A stretch of 6,542 bases of DNA, taken from CACZQA01 sp050943615. Lineage in GTDB: Bacteria; Actinomycetota; Coriobacteriia; Coriobacteriales; QAMH01. Positions 5,901 to 6,542 of the stretch are shown here, piece by piece; positions within the stretch are counted from its first letter, which is position 1, and each line of letters opens with the position of its first letter. The notes beneath the pieces were generated by a model. The model made no database searches. It was not told the DNA's origin and saw nothing but the letters and a program-made list of their open reading frames with translations. The translations under genes were made by a program, and so were the position numbers. The DNA is taken from assembly GCA_050943615.1 (NCBI GenBank), contig JBMNPN010000106.1, positions 1 to 6,542 of the forward strand, written 5' to 3'.

Positions 5901-6151
5901 AATAAGTCTGGCATGGCACACAACGCGTAGAGCGCTGCTGCCGCCACATGAAAAGTAACCTGGGCGGAATTACAAATCAACACGATATTCGGTGATTCGC
6001 GCTCCGTTTCCATGGACTTCGCAGGATCAGGATGTTGATTACATGATGAATGTTTGGTCGGGAACGTGGCACCCGCGCGTCGCTACAGGAGAGCGTAATC
6101 AGTGGGGGGGGGAAACGGTACGTCAGGTGATGGATGACGTTATAGAGGAAG
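5901..6151. other. Non-coding stretch between the hairpin and tRNA-Leu
   Basis: I see no credible gene here. The only open frames are short, lack ribosome binding sites and run into the tRNA. It contains a run of nine G (6104-6112), then GGAAACGGTACG (6111-6122), and an inverted repeat just beyond the tRNA 3' end. It may be decayed mobile-element DNA, but nothing is recognisable. Confidence 0.5.
6120..6140. repeat. Inverted repeat 11 bp beyond the tRNA 3' end
   Basis: ACGTCA (6120-6125) and TGACGT (6135-6140) form a perfect 6-bp dyad with a 9-nt spacer, just downstream of the tRNA in its direction of transcription. It could be a weak processing or termination hairpin or a protein site. No T-tract follows on the minus strand, so it is not a standard intrinsic terminator. 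Confidence 0.35.
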
Positions 6152-6236
6152 TGGTGCCCGAGGTGAGATTCGAACTCACACGCCACGAAGACAACGGTTT
6201 TTGAGACCGTCGCGTCTGCCATTCCGCCACTCGGGC
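6152..6236 (-). tRNA. tRNA-Leu, anticodon CAA
   Basis: This is a complete class II tRNA of 85 nt including an encoded CCA. Read on the minus strand, the acceptor stem is GCCCGAG/CTCGGGC with A73 and CCA at 6154-6152. The D stem is GCG/CGC around GAATGGCAGA. The anticodon stem ACGGT/ACCGT encloses the loop CTCAAAA, which gives anticodon CAA (reads UUG). A long variable arm of about 14 nt, typical of leucine tRNAs, is followed by the T arm GTGAG/CTCAC with loop TTCGAAT. All stems are fully paired, so the gene looks functional. Accessory DNA often integrates at tRNA 3' ends; here that side faces the toxin-antitoxin cassette. Confidence 0.97.
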
Positions 6237-6248
6237 ACGCGATGGTTC

Positions 6249-6276
6249 ATTATGCCATAAGCAGCCCCCGTTGACA
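6249..6276 (-). promoter_or_regulatory. Possible tRNA-Leu promoter
   Basis: On the minus strand CATAAT (6254-6249) is a good -10 element about 12 nt before the tRNA 5' end. The hexamer 16 nt upstream, TGTCAA (6276-6271), is a poor -35. The position is right for a tRNA promoter with a short leader. Confidence 0.35.
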
Positions 6277-6310
6277 GGCGTGATTTGCGTGGTATTGCCT
6301 GCTCGGATGC

Positions 6311-6381
6311 TCGACCACCTGGCTGGGTTCGGCGCGTCTTGCATCGAGGGGCCCTGGTGGTCGACCACGTCCCTGGGTTCG
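6311..6381. repeat. Imperfect direct repeat with a 50-bp period
   Basis: The segments at 6311-6331 and 6361-6381 match at 18 of 21 positions, both opening TCGACCAC and ending CTGGGTTCG, exactly 50 bp apart. They lie between the tRNA and the transposase remnant in sequence with no credible gene. The second copy also forms half of a perfect palindrome. The origin is unknown. Confidence 0.5.
6357..6368. repeat. Perfect 12-bp palindrome GTGGTCGACCAC
   Basis: GTGGTCGACCAC equals its own reverse complement over all 12 bases. A palindrome of this length is typical of binding sites for dimeric regulators or recombination proteins. No gene starts immediately next to it, so its partner is not evident. 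Confidence 0.5.
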
Positions 6382-6403
6382 ATGTGCTTCTTTCGCAGAA
6401 CGT

Positions 6404-6417
6404 TCGCACATGTGCGA
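6404..6417. repeat. Perfect 14-bp palindrome TCGCACATGTGCGA
   Basis: TCGCACATGTGCGA is fully self-complementary over 14 bases. A further perfect 8-bp palindrome, GAACGTTC, lies at 6398-6405 and touches it. Together with the palindrome at 6357-6368 (centres 48 bp apart) they form a cluster just outside the IS-like end. Confidence 0.5.
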
Positions 6418-6437
6418 GGCCTCTGCGCACGCGGGGG

Positions 6438-6542
6438 TGGTAACGTTTTTCCGTACCGTCTCCTACAGTTCGAGCCCGAGGCTCGCGCGGTACTCCATCG
6501 GGCTCTTCCCGCCCAGCGAGCGCTTGATCCGCCCCTCATTGT
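6438..6542 (-). mobile_element. One end of an IS3-type insertion sequence, truncated by the window
   Basis: The 3' end of an IS3-type transposase gene runs in from the right edge. The element's boundary probably lies within a few dozen bases beyond the stop codon. A plausible but unproven edge is at 6438, where the plus strand reads TGGTAACG, because IS3 elements usually begin with TG and end with CA. The other end and the target duplication lie outside the window. Confidence 0.45.
6463..6542 (-). CDS. IS3-family transposase, C-terminal 26 codons only
   Basis: The frame is open from the right edge of the window to TAG at 6465-6463, so only the C-terminus is present. It reads NEGRIKRSLGGKSPMEYR and then ASLGLEL. 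This closely fits the conserved end of IS3/IS150-type DDE transposases, in which a KRI-x2-SLGG-x-SP-x-EYR motif follows the catalytic integrase core. The DDE residues and the programmed-frameshift region lie outside the window, so intactness cannot be judged. The short length limits subgroup assignment. Confidence 0.75.
   Translation of the reverse strand, partial: NEGRIKRSLGGKSPMEYRASLGLEL

Noticed and set aside
5992..6204. Plus-strand open frame of 70 codons
   Set aside because: It runs into the tRNA-Leu gene, has no clear ribosome binding site and resembles nothing I know.
6305..6390. A second, degraded tRNA suggested by GGGTTCGA-like T-loop sequences
   Set aside because: No acceptor, D or anticodon stems can be built around either GGGTTCG, and the motif belongs to the 50-bp direct repeat.
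6300..6420. Possible CRISPR array from the spaced repeats
   Set aside because: There are only two imperfect copies, with no further units and no cas genes in the window.
6123..6539. Minus-strand open frames of 138 and 84 codons across the tRNA region
   Set aside because: They pass straight through the tRNA-Leu gene and are out of frame with the transposase end.

Overview
The window looks like chromosomal DNA from a high-GC anaerobic actinobacterium. My best guess is class Coriobacteriia (Eggerthella/Slackia-like), judged from codon use, strong purine-rich ribosome binding sites, menaquinone genes and the type of transporter. This is inference; no marker gene in the window fixes the taxon.

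Positions 1-4514 (plus strand) are a compact, GC-rich housekeeping block. It starts with the 3' part of menA (prenylation of 1,4-dihydroxy-2-naphthoate). A probable intrinsic terminator and a second hairpin follow. Then come menG/ubiE (C-methylation of demethylmenaquinone), an ABC ATPase and its permease of the nitrate/sulfonate/taurine (NitT/TauT) type, and cca, a tRNA nucleotidyltransferase with an HD domain. menG, the ATPase and the permease are joined by two successive 8-nt overlaps, and cca follows after 12 nt, so the four are probably co-transcribed. No substrate-binding protein is visible, so the transported substrate is unknown.

Positions 4559-5686 (minus strand) carry a three-gene accessory cassette that converges on cca. 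The order is an MqsR-like mRNA-interferase toxin, an MqsA-like antitoxin (zinc finger plus HTH) with a C-terminal extension of about 36 residues, and a small DUF3467-like protein. The genes overlap or nearly abut, and each has its own strong ribosome binding site. The layout (toxin, C-terminally extended antitoxin, small third gene) resembles toxin-antitoxin-chaperone systems, but the third protein is not recognisably SecB. This is the most interesting element of the window.

Positions 5687-6542 are mostly non-coding. They hold an AT-rich upstream region with a possible promoter and operator-like repeats for the toxin cassette, a structured minus-strand hairpin ending in a T-tract, a complete tRNA-Leu(CAA) gene with encoded CCA (minus strand), a cluster of perfect palindromes and a 50-bp-spaced imperfect direct repeat, and the last 26 codons of an IS3-type transposase running off the right edge. 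A toxin cassette, a tRNA gene and an IS end next to each other suggest an accessory-gene hotspot beside the tRNA.
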